From contig CM077829.1 of NCBI GenBank assembly GCA_039720395.1, positions 20,620,685 through 20,684,684 of the forward strand: a stretch of DNA of 64,000 nucleotides. Reading direction: 5' to 3'. Within the stretch, counting starts at the first letter, position 1, and each line of letters begins with the position of its first letter. Below are positions 54,701-64,000 of this stretch, piece by piece. Origin of the DNA: Liquidambar formosana (lineage: Eukaryota; Streptophyta; Magnoliopsida; Saxifragales; Altingiaceae). The position numbers were made by a program, and so were the translations under genes. The notes under the pieces are model-generated. The model was given only the letters and a program-made list of their open reading frames with translations, was not told the DNA's origin and made no database searches.

Positions 54701-55210
54701 GTGCATAGCTCGTACATACATTTTCAAATGGGTCTTGGGGCAACCCGTTCCATCAAACTTTTCTAATTCGGGCATCTTGAATTGTAATGGAATACGAGCT
54801 TGAGGGAACAAAGATAGGGTACGTACATCCACCATGTCATCTGTCCGACGGATTCCCTTTATAGTTCTCTCCAAGGCTTCTACCTTACTAGCCAACATAG
54901 AGTCTGTATCAGAGGTCTTCCCCTTACTTCCCCCTTCTAGGTTAAAAACTTCAGGTGATTCATTCCCTTTGGGTTGAGTGCTTCCCCCATCATTGGTCTT
55001 AGTGCCTTCTCCAGACTGGGTCCCATTTTCGGTGTTATCCCCCGGGGTACGGCCATTATTCTGTTCGGGTTCGGACATCTTATGTTGGATATCTTGGGCC
55101 ATTTTCAATGCTCTCTCGGATACATCAGTAGTGTAATCAAGTTTGGTCATGATAGCCTTCAAACAAGTCTCAACATCAAAACCCCCTTCACTAGTTGCTT
55201 CATCGGCCAT
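51758..55210 (-). CDS. gag-protease polyprotein of element B
   Basis: Open frame of 1150 residues from MADEATSEG (55210); the frame is open further upstream but without an ATG. Capsid-like core at about residues 140-290; two C-x2-H-x4-H-x4-C clusters at about 391-404 and 498-511 in place of a normal zinc knuckle; aspartic protease motif VPTVLIDNGSALNV at about 740-753, with DNGS where most proteases have DTGS or DSGS; a G-patch-like GMGLGRRQQGIP; and the FIKEGDDFLYCGFPEP block. The last 110 residues contain a direct duplication of a EDWVEHM-SETMVT-FQDMVLT segment. No stops, unlike in A. The products would form the particle and mature it in the cytoplasm. Confidence 0.9.
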   Translation of the reverse strand: MADEATSEGGFDVETCLKAIMTKLDYTTDVSERALKMAQDIQHKMSEPEQNNGRTPGDNTENGTQSGEGTKTNDGGSTQPKGNESPEVFNLEGGSKGKTSDTDSMLASKVEALERTIKGIRRTDDMVDVRTLSLFPQARIPLQFKMPELEKFDGTGCPKTHLKMYVRAMHPRGATDELLAQMFHETLATSALKWILALDDNRTRTWEDICNEFSEHYKYNTEVDVTRRDLETTKQGANETFSAFITRWRQKASRMADRPNEEDQIQLVVKNLLPVYHKHLFAHYFPNFKALIGAGTQVEDAIADGSIKTEEVQKSRRPNFAGKNNAEVNAIAQPIQPISLNDTNPPRQFTELHMPLEKVLEKLKSRGLLKPLDPRPPPNPLPKNYNENEYCKFHQAKGHSTNRCYRLRHEIQDLLDKQIISPPTPPNRPNVTQNPLPSHNSSNSINAIEADPSRPCLPIRQYTPLPMSLTQAFYQCCNQGLIIPHPPKPRPQTPHQYCQYHGIPGHDTEDCAMLRKVVQDLIDQKTLQLPKKSIQQQLKERYEAGDPQVGLLGEPSGKFDYYVLYPDPLPSEPIIPTGWDDIPEEVQMEDINMIEWDDLMGDTNEVDDIWASDEEIDHMTRGGRHFKPPHLESDNPLGELDKRLDVQEEEDEVLRQLKKTNANITIWGLLMASHKHRQTVLKLLNQIQVPVDLSPEGLVNLVNPAPKNSTIVFTEADLPKSGPSHSQALHITVNTMGKRVPTVLIDNGSALNVCPLRTATVLGLGPTDFTPSGQTVRAYDNTRREVIGVITLPLIMGPTEFRVEFQVLDVPSCFNLLLGRPWIHPAGAVPSSLHQKVKFPHEGAIVTLQGDYDLKMAGVPVCEIKPESVEIPLTGFEYVQCIEKELEKEELIPLDHCPHGNLHVGEIMRKMNFFSGMGLGRRQQGIPHSVQSRVVSYTFGLGYEPTKNDYAEMTRRNKEKGKARAEGRVPDFKIPPYRPTLNGYFIKEGDDFLYCGFPEPMFNPTTKIRIPGFEIFFTEWYPITAEMVDDKAINDSYWEKKEEDWVEHMDSETMVTLFQDMVLTIGFEGVQEEEPSHYCTFYPSFDPALADKDFCDKYFTDGPNPQSLTSWYNSVGKKKEDWVEHMHSETMVTMFQDMVLTLGESATEDC

Positions 55211-55936
55211 GTCTGACTGGTTGGTAGAATCAATCTTCACTAAGCGCCCTTGCTGGTCGCGGATCCAAGCCAGTATGTCTTCGCACTCCTCTAAGAAAGG
55301 GAACAATCAGTCTCTCATCCTAAGGGTATGTCCTAGGCTTCCATATTTGTCTCAATGACTTCACGCCATATATACTCAATTAGTCCCTTTTAATCCAATC
55401 ACCTTTACAAGGGTCATGGGCGAAAGGTACGTATTAAGGATATAGGGTGCAAAGGTCCTCTATTAATTTTTCCATTAAGCACATCACAAACATGGTCATG
55501 ATATCATTACAAACAATGTGGGTGCATAAGGGTGAAACCATAGTGTCCTACAAGTCTGTCTATATGGACTAATGATAAGGGTAGGCTGGGGTCCTTCACT
55601 TGCTTGAGCAATCTTTATACCTAACCACATGTGGCATCAGGAACGCCGCGTGGGTCCAGCAGTACGTGATTAACTCATTTAATATACCCAAGGGCAGGCC
55701 CAAGGGTACTTGGCAAGAGAGGTTGAGAGCTTTCGCCCCAACTCATGGAATCAGGAAAACCAAGGTTGAGGCTAGGCCCGTCAGTGGCAAGGGACATCGA
55801 TCCTAACATGCAAGAGTTTGCGCACACAATGCAGTAAATGAAAGCACACAATCAAGCGAATGCAATGTGATTGATTTTAATTAAACAAAAGAAATTAACT
55901 TAGCCCAATCAAATTGTGTAGAGTCTAGCCCACAAA
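55211..55936 (-). other. Leader of element B with conserved block
   Basis: Untranslated leader. The block about 55592-55700 matches the leaders of A and D nearly base for base. On the plus strand it lies in an open frame (55600-55806). Confidence 0.6.
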
Positions 55937-55954
55937 TCCCCAGCAGAGTCGCCA
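55937..55954 (-). promoter_or_regulatory. Primer binding site of element B (tRNA-Arg type)
   Basis: Minus strand TGGCGACTCTGCTGGGGA, three bases after the LTR end. It differs from D at two positions (CTG for CCA). The same 18-mer pattern is known for Tat/Ogre elements primed by tRNA-Arg. Confidence 0.8.
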
Positions 55955-55957
55955 GTC

Positions 55958-58900
55958 TGTGAACCCTAAAAAAGTTAAGGCCCACGAGGGGTTTTAGGTT
56001 TGAAAAAGGAAAAGGAGTCGCCACCTTATTTTTTAAAGGAAATAAGGAAAACCCTAAAAAACAGTTTTGTTTTAGGAAAACAAAAGATTGACTCCATATT
56101 TAAAAATGGTAAGGCAAATGATCTTTTGGGAACCAGAGAAATCGGGGATTCGGAGGCTAAGTTACGATATGGGAAGGTTCTAGGCAAAGCCTATAGGCAC
56201 CCATATCGCCCTAAACGGTCTCTTAATTTAATTGGGCTAAATCAAAGTCTTAATCACACACAAATCAACAGTTATCATCACAAGACAGCATGCATATCAT
56301 TCATCCATTCATCCATATAATCAAGTAAATCAAAGAAAAACAGAAAAAGAAAGAGGGGGGAGAAAACCTAGGATACTTAGTATCCTAGGGCGGACTTGAA
56401 CCTCACAAGGAGCGCCTACGTACCATGTATGGAAATACATGGATCAAAGTCCACGTAGTTCGAAAGGGAATAGGGTTATAACCTAATCAAGGCCTATGGT
56501 AAACCCTAAGTTTCCTTTTAAGTAAAACATGGTAAGTTTCCAAAATAAATGATTCTCAAAAGATTTTTGGTAAAATATGGAATTTTGATAAAAGATGTAA
56601 ACTTTGATTTAAAAGGTATCTTTTATTGAAAGGAAACTATAGAATCTACCATACCCCTCTATTAGGAAACAACCCTAGGGGGGGAGAAAGGGAAAGTTTC
56701 AAAGGAAGGAAAGAAGGGTGAATTGGGGCACCCTCACACCCTACTTACCTTAAGCAAAAGCAACCTGTCAAAGTAACCACCCTATTGCATAGGGTAATTA
56801 CCTTATTTGTAAGATTTCATCTCACAATAGCCAAAATAACCACCCCACATTGGTGGGGTAGTTGCACCTGTTGTACCTGTCAAAACACCTACAATTTCCA
56901 TGCAAAACATACCAAAAATACCAACCAAACAAGCTAGATTCCAAATCAAGCCATTATCATGCCCAAACATGGGCTAACACATGCTCAAAATATCATATCA
57001 AGGACAAATAACAGATCTGGACAGAATTGAAATAAGGCTTGAAATCAACCACAAGTCATGCAACAACATGAATCATAAGCTAACTAAAACCCTAATTCAA
57101 CCCTACATACAATGACATGCAAAAAAACCTAAAATCCACTACTATGAATGCAGAAAAATATCATAGTTATCAAATATGCAGCACATATATATCAACTATG
57201 AAGAAAACACAAGGAAAAACCCTAAGCTATCATGCTATATGCAACTTTCCTAATACAAGGATGAATGAAACCCTAGAATCACAATTGTGCTCAAAATCAC
57301 ATAAAATAACTCTAAATCATGCAAAACTCATCGTGGACATCATTCTAATCATGCATATTAATCCATAGAAGCATCAACACATGATAAAAACACAAGCTTG
57401 CACATGAAATATAGCTATTCTAAGTAAAAACCTAATTTCAGCACAAGAGAAACCCTAGAATTGCAAACATGCATTAAATCACATGGAACAGCATCCTAGC
57501 ATACTAAACAGCCCATGAACATTATCCTAATCATGTATACTAACTAATAGAAATAGCAAAACACAATAAAAACACAAGCTTTAATATGCAAAAAAGTTAT
57601 TTCATGCAGAAAACCATTTTCAGCACCTAAGAAACCCTAAAGTCCCAAACATGCAGTAAATCACATGGAATAGCATCCTAGCATACTAAACAGCCCATGA
57701 ATATGATCCTAAACATGCATACATACCAGTGGAAGCATCAAGACATGATAAAAACACCAGCTTTGATATGCAATCATCCTATTCTATGCAAAACCCTAAC
57801 TTTAAAAGAGAGAAGAGGAGGAAGGGGGGAATACCTATGGTGAAGTATCCTTTTGCTGCTGTAGGTAGTCCTCCTTCTCTTGTGTACTGCTGGGAGTTCC
57901 TCCCTTCACGCCTTCAAGCAATGCTCCAGCCCTCCTTCAAGCTTTCTCTCACACTCTCTCACTCAAAGTTTAGGTTAAACTACCCTAAGGATGGCTGCCA
58001 TAGCCTCCAAGTCTCACACATGCCTCACACTTCAGAAATTCCCTCCCCTATTGCTGAAGTATAATGGGGTATTTATAGGGATTGAGGGAAAACCCTCAAT
58101 GGTTGGGATTAAAACCCTAGGGATTGATCCAAGGGCTCTTAGAGGTTCCCGTGGGGCTCAAGTAGGTCAAATAGGGCTGAAATTAGGGTTAAGTGGCGGC
58201 TAAAGGCGAGCAAATCCGAGGAAATAGGGAAGGAGCCGCGTCAAAGCTCAAAAAAGGAAAGTGGCTCGGGTGACCACCTGGGGCTGGGCGGCTAGCAGCC
58301 TGGGCCCAGGCGGCTAGCCGCCCAGGCCTGGGTGGTCACCCGAGGCCTTGTCAGCTTATGCCCATATTTGACCCCTTCGGCTTCCAAATGTGTTTCAGGG
58401 CCCAAATGAACTCTGATTTTGACGAAACGAAAGCCAAAACGACCGTGTTTCGAAGGGGAATGTAATTTGAGTCACTTGAGGGAAAGAAACCCTATCCACG
58501 GCTGCATGGTTGGGCCCTACAAAGGTGGTTAACCGCTATGCCTCACCATCGCTTAGCTTAGGTATGCACATAGGATCGCACCAAATGCTTTCCAATTCGA
58601 AATTCAACCTCCCTAAACACATTTGGGGATGAAATTAAGACCAATCAAGGTCAAATGAGTAGTCATAGAGTGAAAATCATGAACCAATTCGAGCTAACCC
58701 GAAGTAGGTCTTTTAGCCAACCTGAGCCTTGCTGAGCCATTCTAATCCCGAACCTTCAATTCATCGAATTGAACCCACAAATACCTCAAATGCAACCATA
58801 TGAACTCCAGTTAGCAACTTGGAGATCATTTCAAGGTCAAATGGAAAGTTTGTGATCAAAAAGACGATTATGCCCCTCAAGTCACAAAAGTTCTTATTAA

Positions 58901-59051
58901 CCTTCAAGATCAACTCCAAATTGAACCAAAATTCATACACACCATCCTTAGGACCCTAGAAACTCAATGCAAAAGACTAGACTGAAAAAGGAAACAAAAA
59001 GACACATGCAATGACAAACCCTAGCTAAGGTGGCAAAAATGGGGTGTGACA
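55958..59051 (-). repeat. 5' LTR of element B
   Basis: Minus strand TGTCACACCCC (59051) to GGGTTCACA (55958), 3094 bp. It is longer than and clearly diverged from the LTRs of A, C and D apart from the ends, the GGAGTCGCCACC/AAATAAGG region and the palindrome. TATAAATA on the minus strand at 58077-58070, with palindrome copy 7 about 190 bp upstream. Confidence 0.9.
58265..58344. repeat. GC-rich palindrome, copy 7 (5' LTR of B)
   Basis: 80-nt near-palindrome, essentially identical to copy 4. The left arm carries GGCGGCTAGCAGCC. Confidence 0.92.
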
Positions 59052-59254
59052 TGAAGTTGCTGCTGCTGCAAAGTGACGAGAATCACTTTTTCTTTTCTCT
59101 TGTTCTCTTTTTGTTTTCTATTTCTTTTCAAAGTTGAGTGAGTTTTGATCTCTTTGCTGTGATACCACTTTGACAAAGAGGAGGATTCGTGTTGGTTTGA
59201 TTCACTCTAAAGACCTGAGGAGCCACGAACAATTACAAACACAAGGGGAGCCAC
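59052..59254 (-). mobile_element. Possible copia leader/primer-site fragment
   Basis: On the minus strand a possible LTR end (TTTGTCA), a 3-base spacer and TGGTATCACAGC (59167-59156) resemble a tRNA-iMet primer site (TGGTATCAGAGC) with one mismatch, followed by an A-rich leader. No coding part is present. It separates B from D. Confidence 0.3.
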
Positions 59255-62200
59255 TTCCTAAGGTATTCTCCTTCTCTATTCAAGCTTAAACTAGGTTCTC
59301 ATATGGGTTAGGCTTATTGCATGTTAAAGGTGACTTTTTTATCATGTATTAACACTCTAGCTAGTTAATATACATGGAATATCTATTTTTTATCTACTGT
59401 TTAGCATGCTTTAGGGCTGTCCTTTAGGTTTTTAATGCATAGTTATGATTCGTGTGCTCCTATTGTCCTTGTGTTAGGATTAGTGTCATTGCATGTTAGA
59501 GTTAGGATTTTCATCATGTTATATTGCTTTAGTTAGTTAATATGCATGATTTAATTTCTGTTTAGTTTGGTTTTAGCATGATTAAAGTATGTTTTGTATG
59601 TTTTTATGTTGGGAATCGAACAAGAGGGAAAAATACAAGTGCGGAATATAAAAATTTTTCCTACGATTCCACAGCCCATGAATCTAACTATGCATAACAC
59701 AAAATCAAACCCTAACTACGAAGAGGGTTAGAACACTTACAGTTTTAATGGTCTTCTCCTTTTGGATCCAAGCTTTGATTCCGGACAGCGGTGAATGAGC
59801 AGCCCAAGTGTGCTGCCTCCAACGGTATCCACACCTAGCTAGAGCTTCAAGTCCTTTCTTTCTTCTTCCTTGTTGTTGCTAGGGGTGGAGAAGAGAGAGA
59901 GAGAGAAGAGAGCCTCCAAGGGGCTGGACGGCTAGGGTTTTTTGTGCAAGCCTCTTATGCCATGTCACACATAAGTGTGACTTATATAGGCAGCCCACTA
60001 AAGGGGGCTGGCCATGGGGAAGAAACCCTAATAGGGTTATGTGTAATTACTCTTAATTGCACATTAACCCCTATTATTTGTATCAAATACAAATAGGCCC
60101 ATAAAGAACTATTCTTTATTCACTAAAACCCTTTCTCTCATAGACTTTAAAGCCCTTCTTGCATGATCAGTGTGTGACCCATTGGGTTCACATCATCAAG
60201 TAGTAGGAATAGCACGAGGTGTGCACAATGGAACGCTTTCCATTTAGGGTCTAATTGGAACTCCTTCCAATTCCCTAATTGATTATAACTCACTTATATC
60301 AATTAGGGCTTCTACTAACCATGAGTAACACCTAGCATATGGCTCATGGTGTGGTCCTTAATGAGGTGAATAGTCATTTACAAAGAACCCTTCTGTTATA
60401 GTTTATAGGTTACAATTGCATCCTTCCTTCAACACAATGTCTCCAATTGAACTAATAGGACATGGAAGTCTGTCAAGTCCCTAGTTCAATTACTTTATAC
60501 TCATTCATAGATATCAACTCATTGATGAACTCATGAAACTCTTTTCATATTCATCCTACCATGGCCATGGATTTAATGAGTTATATTATGAATGCTATAT
60601 GAGACATTTTCTCTCTTTTCCTGAGAGTGATGGATCCCTTGTTGATCACTCATATGCCTTCACACACATAGCAGTAGGGCCAATGAACACCTTTGCAAAC
60701 CCCTGAATAGGATTTGCACTTAGTGTTATCAAACTTCTAAAGCTACATGCATAAGGCAACTATGGTGTCTCAGGTCTAAGGATTACTTGTACCACTATAA
60801 CAATGAGAAACTGATTGACAGGCAGGAAAAAACTCCATTCAGTTTATCTCATATCTTTGGTCACATTCAGTGTACCTATTCTTATAATAGGCACCCACTT
60901 GTTGGTTGTAGTGTCTCCACACAAATAGCTTGAGACTAGCTATCCTCCTATAGAGTCAACCTAACAAGTGCTAGTCCTATGGTTCATTACTGTCCATCAT
61001 AGTGAACCTTCAACTAGGAATGCTTAAGGAGTTTAGTACAGAGATATATCTATAGTCTCAAAATTACAACTCTTTGTAATTCCATATTCTCAACTCTAAC
61101 TCCATGGACATATTATGTAAATATAAATGATGCATATAAACATAATAGAATAAGCCCTTTTATTAAATCAATAATAAATGTGACATACATAAATGAAATC
61201 AAATGATTGTTCCTAATCCCTAAACAATCATCTCTATGATTGGCTCTAGGGCATAATCCTAACATTTTAAGCATATTTGTGAGTTTAGGGTTTTAGAGTC
61301 ATTGTTTCGTGTTTGTTTTCATATAGCATGATAAAGTAGACTTTTTTATTTGGTTTTTCTTCGTGTTTGCTGTATATGTTTTTCATATGGAGTAAACATG
61401 ATAGTTTTGCATGCATGTTAGTATGTTTTAGGGTTTTTATGCATGATATGGTTCTAGGAATATGTTAGGACTTATTATTGTTCGCTGTTTTTGCTATTGG
61501 CATGCTTAGTGGATGATTTTAGGTCATAATACTATTCTGTCCAGATTTGCATGTTAGTGTTTTTGCATGGTTTTGAGCACTTGTAAGGGTGCAAATAGGT
61601 GTGGTATTTGCCCCATGGCAAATAGGGCTACTTATGTCTGAAATGGCTAAATGCTTGGAGCTAATTGCGCTCAGGTAAGTGGGTGTGAAGGTGCCCCAAT
61701 TCACCTTTCTTCTTAACTCATTCTCTTCTCCCTATTTAGGGTTAATTTTTAATATGATCCTATGGTTTAATTAGAGGTTTCCTTAACCAACAAAATTCTG
61801 GTTTTTATTAAAGTTTCCATTTTGTGGATTTCTTTCCTAAAATCAAACTTTCTATCATATTCAACTCTTTTGATCAAATAAGGAAACCTAGGGTTTTTAC
61901 CATAGGTTTGTATTAGGATTTAACCTTAGTTCTAATCGAACTACGTGGACTTTGATCCATGGTACGTAGGCGCTCTTCGTGAGGCTCAAGTCCGTTCTAG
62001 GATCCAAGCATCCTAGGTTTATTTATGTTTTCTTTTCTTCTTTTTATTTTCTGTTTTTATTTGCTTATTATGCATGGATGGATGAATGAAATATATGATA
62101 TGCATGCAATTCTTGTGATGATATACTTGCTGATTTTTTGTATGGAAAGACTTTAATTTAGCCCAAATGAACTGAGAGACCGAAAGGGTGACATGGGTGC

Positions 62201-62450
62201 CTATAGGCTTTGCCTAGAACCTTCCCATGTCATAACTTAGCCTTCGAATCCCCGATTTCTTTGGTTTTCAAAAGATTGGTTTTTGCCTTTCCTTTTTTTA
62301 TGGAGTCATTCAAATTGTTTTCCTAAAACAACCTAATTTTTAGGGTTTTCCTTGTTTCCTTTAAAAAATAAGGTGGCGACTCCTTTCCTTTTTCTTTTTC
62401 AAACTCACTTTCTTTTCAATCCCTCGTGGGCCCAATTTCCGGGGTTCACA
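59255..62450 (+). repeat. 5'-truncated LTR of element D, interrupted
   Basis: Homologous to the LTR of A from about 27260 onward and especially close to the LTR of C. It ends CCGGGGTTCACA at 62450. Roughly the first 1.2 kb of the LTR, including the palindrome, is missing. A copia-type solo LTR is inserted at 59607-61264. Confidence 0.8.
59607..61264 (-). mobile_element. Solo LTR of a copia-type retrotransposon
   Basis: Plus-strand ends TGTTGGGAATCG and CATAATCCTAACA; the minus strand begins TGTTAGGATTATGCCC. It is 1658 bp, flanked by perfect TTTTA duplications (59602-59606 and 61265-61269), and the host LTR is continuous on either side when compared with A. No internal coding region, so it is a recombined solo LTR. 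The TGTTAGGATTATGCCC start suggests a Ty1/copia family; the orientation follows from that. Confidence 0.85.
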
Positions 62451-62453
62451 GTT

Positions 62454-62471
62454 TGGCGACTCCACTGGGGA
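62454..62471 (+). promoter_or_regulatory. Primer binding site of element D (tRNA-Arg type)
   Basis: TGGCGACTCCACTGGGGA, three bases after the LTR end. One mismatch to the expected complement of plant tRNA-Arg (TGGCGACTCCGCTGGGGA). Confidence 0.8.
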
Positions 62472-63326
62472 TTTGTGGGCTAGACTCTATAAAGTTTAAA
62501 TGGGCTAGGTTAATTTCTTATGTTTAATTAAAATCAATCACATTGCATCCGCTTGATTGTGTGCTTTCATTTATTGCATTGTGTGCGCAAACTCTTGCAT
62601 GTTAGGATCGATGTCCCTCGATGTATCCTTGCCAACGATCGGCCTAGTCTCAACCTTGGTTTTCCTAATTCCATGTGTTGGGGCGAAAGCTATCAACCTC
62701 TCTTGCCTAGTACCCTTGGGCTTGCCCTTGGGTATATTAAATGAGTTAATCACGTACTGCTGGACCCACGCGGCGTTCCTGATGCCACATGTGGTTAGGT
62801 ATAAGGATTGCTCAAGCAAGTGAAGGACCCTAGCCTACCCTTATCATTAGTCCATATAGACAGACTTGTAGGACACTACGGTCTCACCTTTATGCACCCA
62901 CAATTGTTTGTAATGATGCTATGCCGTGTTTGTGGTGTGAGGCTTTATATCTTATGCCCTTAATATAGACCTTTAAACCCTAGCCTTCGTTAAGGCCATG
63001 GGTTAGGAGGAATAAATTAAGGAAATAGGATGTAAAGCTATGTTTGTGATGTGCTAGTCCTAGGGGATTAATTAAACCTAATTGAAGGACTCTATGCCCT
63101 ATTCTTTAAAACATATCCTTAATCCATGACCCCTGTAAAGGTAATTGGATAAAAGGAATGAATTAATTGAACATGGTGTAGAGACCGAATTCATTAAGGA
63201 AAATATGGAGGTTTAGGATAGATCCTTAGGCTAAAGGTTAAAACTTTTCTATCCATAGACGTGCTGGCTTGGATCCGCAATCCACAAGGGCGTCTAGTGA
63301 GTGTTGAGTCTACCCATCAGACAGAC
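62472..63326 (+). other. Leader of element D
   Basis: Collinear with the leader of A. Contains the conserved block at about 62720-62827. The opposite strand is open from 62819 to 62571. Confidence 0.65.
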
Positions 63327-64000
63327 ATGGCCGACGAAAGAACTAGTGAGGGGCACTTTGACCTTGAGGCTTGCCTGAAAGCCATCATGGCCAAGCTTGA
63401 CCATACCGCCGAGACATCCGATACCGCATTGAAAATGGCTCAAGAGAACCAACAGAAGATGGCGGATCTTGAACAAAATGGCTTTAAGGCCCATTCCTCG
63501 GGTATACCTCATGGGGCTGGCACCAAAGAGGGACCTCAATCCAATGAGAACACCAAGACAAGGGGGGAAAGTAGCTCGAAACCTGAGGTCACCGACCTAG
63601 AAGGGGAAGCCAAGGGGAAAGGTTCTAGCAGTGATTCCGTGTTAGCTAGCAAGGTAGAAGCATTGGAGAGAACTATAAAAGGGATTCGCAGGGCTGATGA
63701 CATGGTCGATGTGCAGACTCTATCCCTGTTTCCAACGGCTCGTATTCCACTACAATTCAAGATGCCGGAGTTAGAAAAGTTCGATGGGACGGGTTGCCCT
63801 AAGACTCATTTAAAGATGTACATGCGAGCTATGCACCCTCGAGGGGCTACTGACGAGTTTTTAGCTCAAATGTTCCATGAAACCTTGGCCACTTCTGCTT
63901 TGAAATGGTTCTTATCCTTGGATGAGAATAGAACCCGGACTTGGGAAGACATATGCAATGAGTTTTCAGAGCACTACAAGTATAACACAGAGGTGGACGT
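63327..64000 (+). CDS. gag of element D, cut by the window edge
   Basis: Starts at ATG 63327 (MADERTSEGHFDLEACL) and stays open for 224 codons to the window end. It is collinear with the gag of A and B: polar N terminus, KVEALERTIKGIRR coiled stretch, then the capsid-like core ELEKFDGTGCPKTHLKMYM, HETLATSALKW and TWEDICNEFSEHYKYN. Where A has stops, D is intact; for example CGA at 63827-63829 where A has TGA. D may therefore be a younger or functional relative of A. Confidence 0.88.
   Translation, partial: MADERTSEGHFDLEACLKAIMAKLDHTAETSDTALKMAQENQQKMADLEQNGFKAHSSGIPHGAGTKEGPQSNENTKTRGESSSKPEVTDLEGEAKGKGSSSDSVLASKVEALERTIKGIRRADDMVDVQTLSLFPTARIPLQFKMPELEKFDGTGCPKTHLKMYMRAMHPRGATDEFLAQMFHETLATSALKWFLSLDENRTRTWEDICNEFSEHYKYNTEVD
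63327..64000 (+). mobile_element. Internal region of retroelement D (continues beyond the window)
   Basis: Coding part of D after LTR, primer site and leader. pol and 3' LTR, if present, lie to the right of the window. Confidence 0.8.

Larger units (their letters stand above)
40634..59051 (-). mobile_element. Retroelement B: near-complete Tat-lineage element with antisense genes
   Basis: Order on the minus strand: 5' LTR (59051-55958), primer site (55954-55937), leader, gag-protease (55210-51758), pol (51449-48105), a region with two plus-strand genes (47766-46480 and 46003-43365), a hairpin-rich 3' region, and a truncated 3' LTR (41422-40634). Over the 789 aligned bases the two LTRs show about six mismatches by eye and no indels, so the insertion is young. 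Tat elements with extra antisense frames between pol and the 3' LTR are known; here there are two. pol is broken. Confidence 0.88.

Overview
The window is nuclear DNA of a flowering plant, most likely a woody eudicot. Evidence: GT-AG intron-split genes, a PLS-class pentatricopeptide gene, a DUF3527 gene, Stowaway-type MITEs, TA and GA microsatellites, and Ty3 elements of the Tat lineage. There is one 100-base assembly gap (24743-24842).

Left part (1-26,091), ordinary genes: an unrecognised coding fragment with an in-frame stop (1-573); the last exons of a TFIIS-like zinc-ribbon protein (1874-2727, +); a two-exon DUF3527 gene with a TATA box and a 5'UTR intron (about 6091-10547, +); an intronless E-class PPR gene (11269-13128, -) with tRNA-Asp(GTC) just upstream on the same strand; and an eight-exon mitochondrial carrier-family gene with a 370-residue N-terminal extension (15394-20265, -). 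Between them lie two MITE-like elements, a remnant of a LINE-type RNase H and many simple repeats.

Right part (26,092-64,000), nested LTR retrotransposons. Four Tat-like elements are recognised from tRNA-Arg-type primer sites, LTR ends, gag, protease, RT, double RNase H and integrase. A (+, 26092-35478) is decayed and cut off by the LTR of C. C (-, 35479-40633) retains a 3' LTR, a hairpin tandem array and the first exon of an antisense gene. B (-, 40634-59051) is the most complete: 5' LTR, primer site, open gag-protease, broken pol, two antisense genes of plant-mobile-domain type and a truncated 3' LTR. D (+, about 59255 to the window end) has a partial 5' LTR interrupted by a copia-type solo LTR with a perfect 5-bp target duplication, then an open gag.

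The most unusual structure is in the retroelement block. An approximately 80-bp GC-rich near-perfect palindrome occurs seven times: four times in LTRs about 190-200 bp before the LTR TATA box, and three times just before the TATA boxes of antisense genes. A second signal is an 80/160-bp tandem array in C whose small hairpins keep pairing through compensatory base changes. Together these suggest that Tat elements carry antisense, host-like PMD genes under a control module shared with their own LTR promoters.
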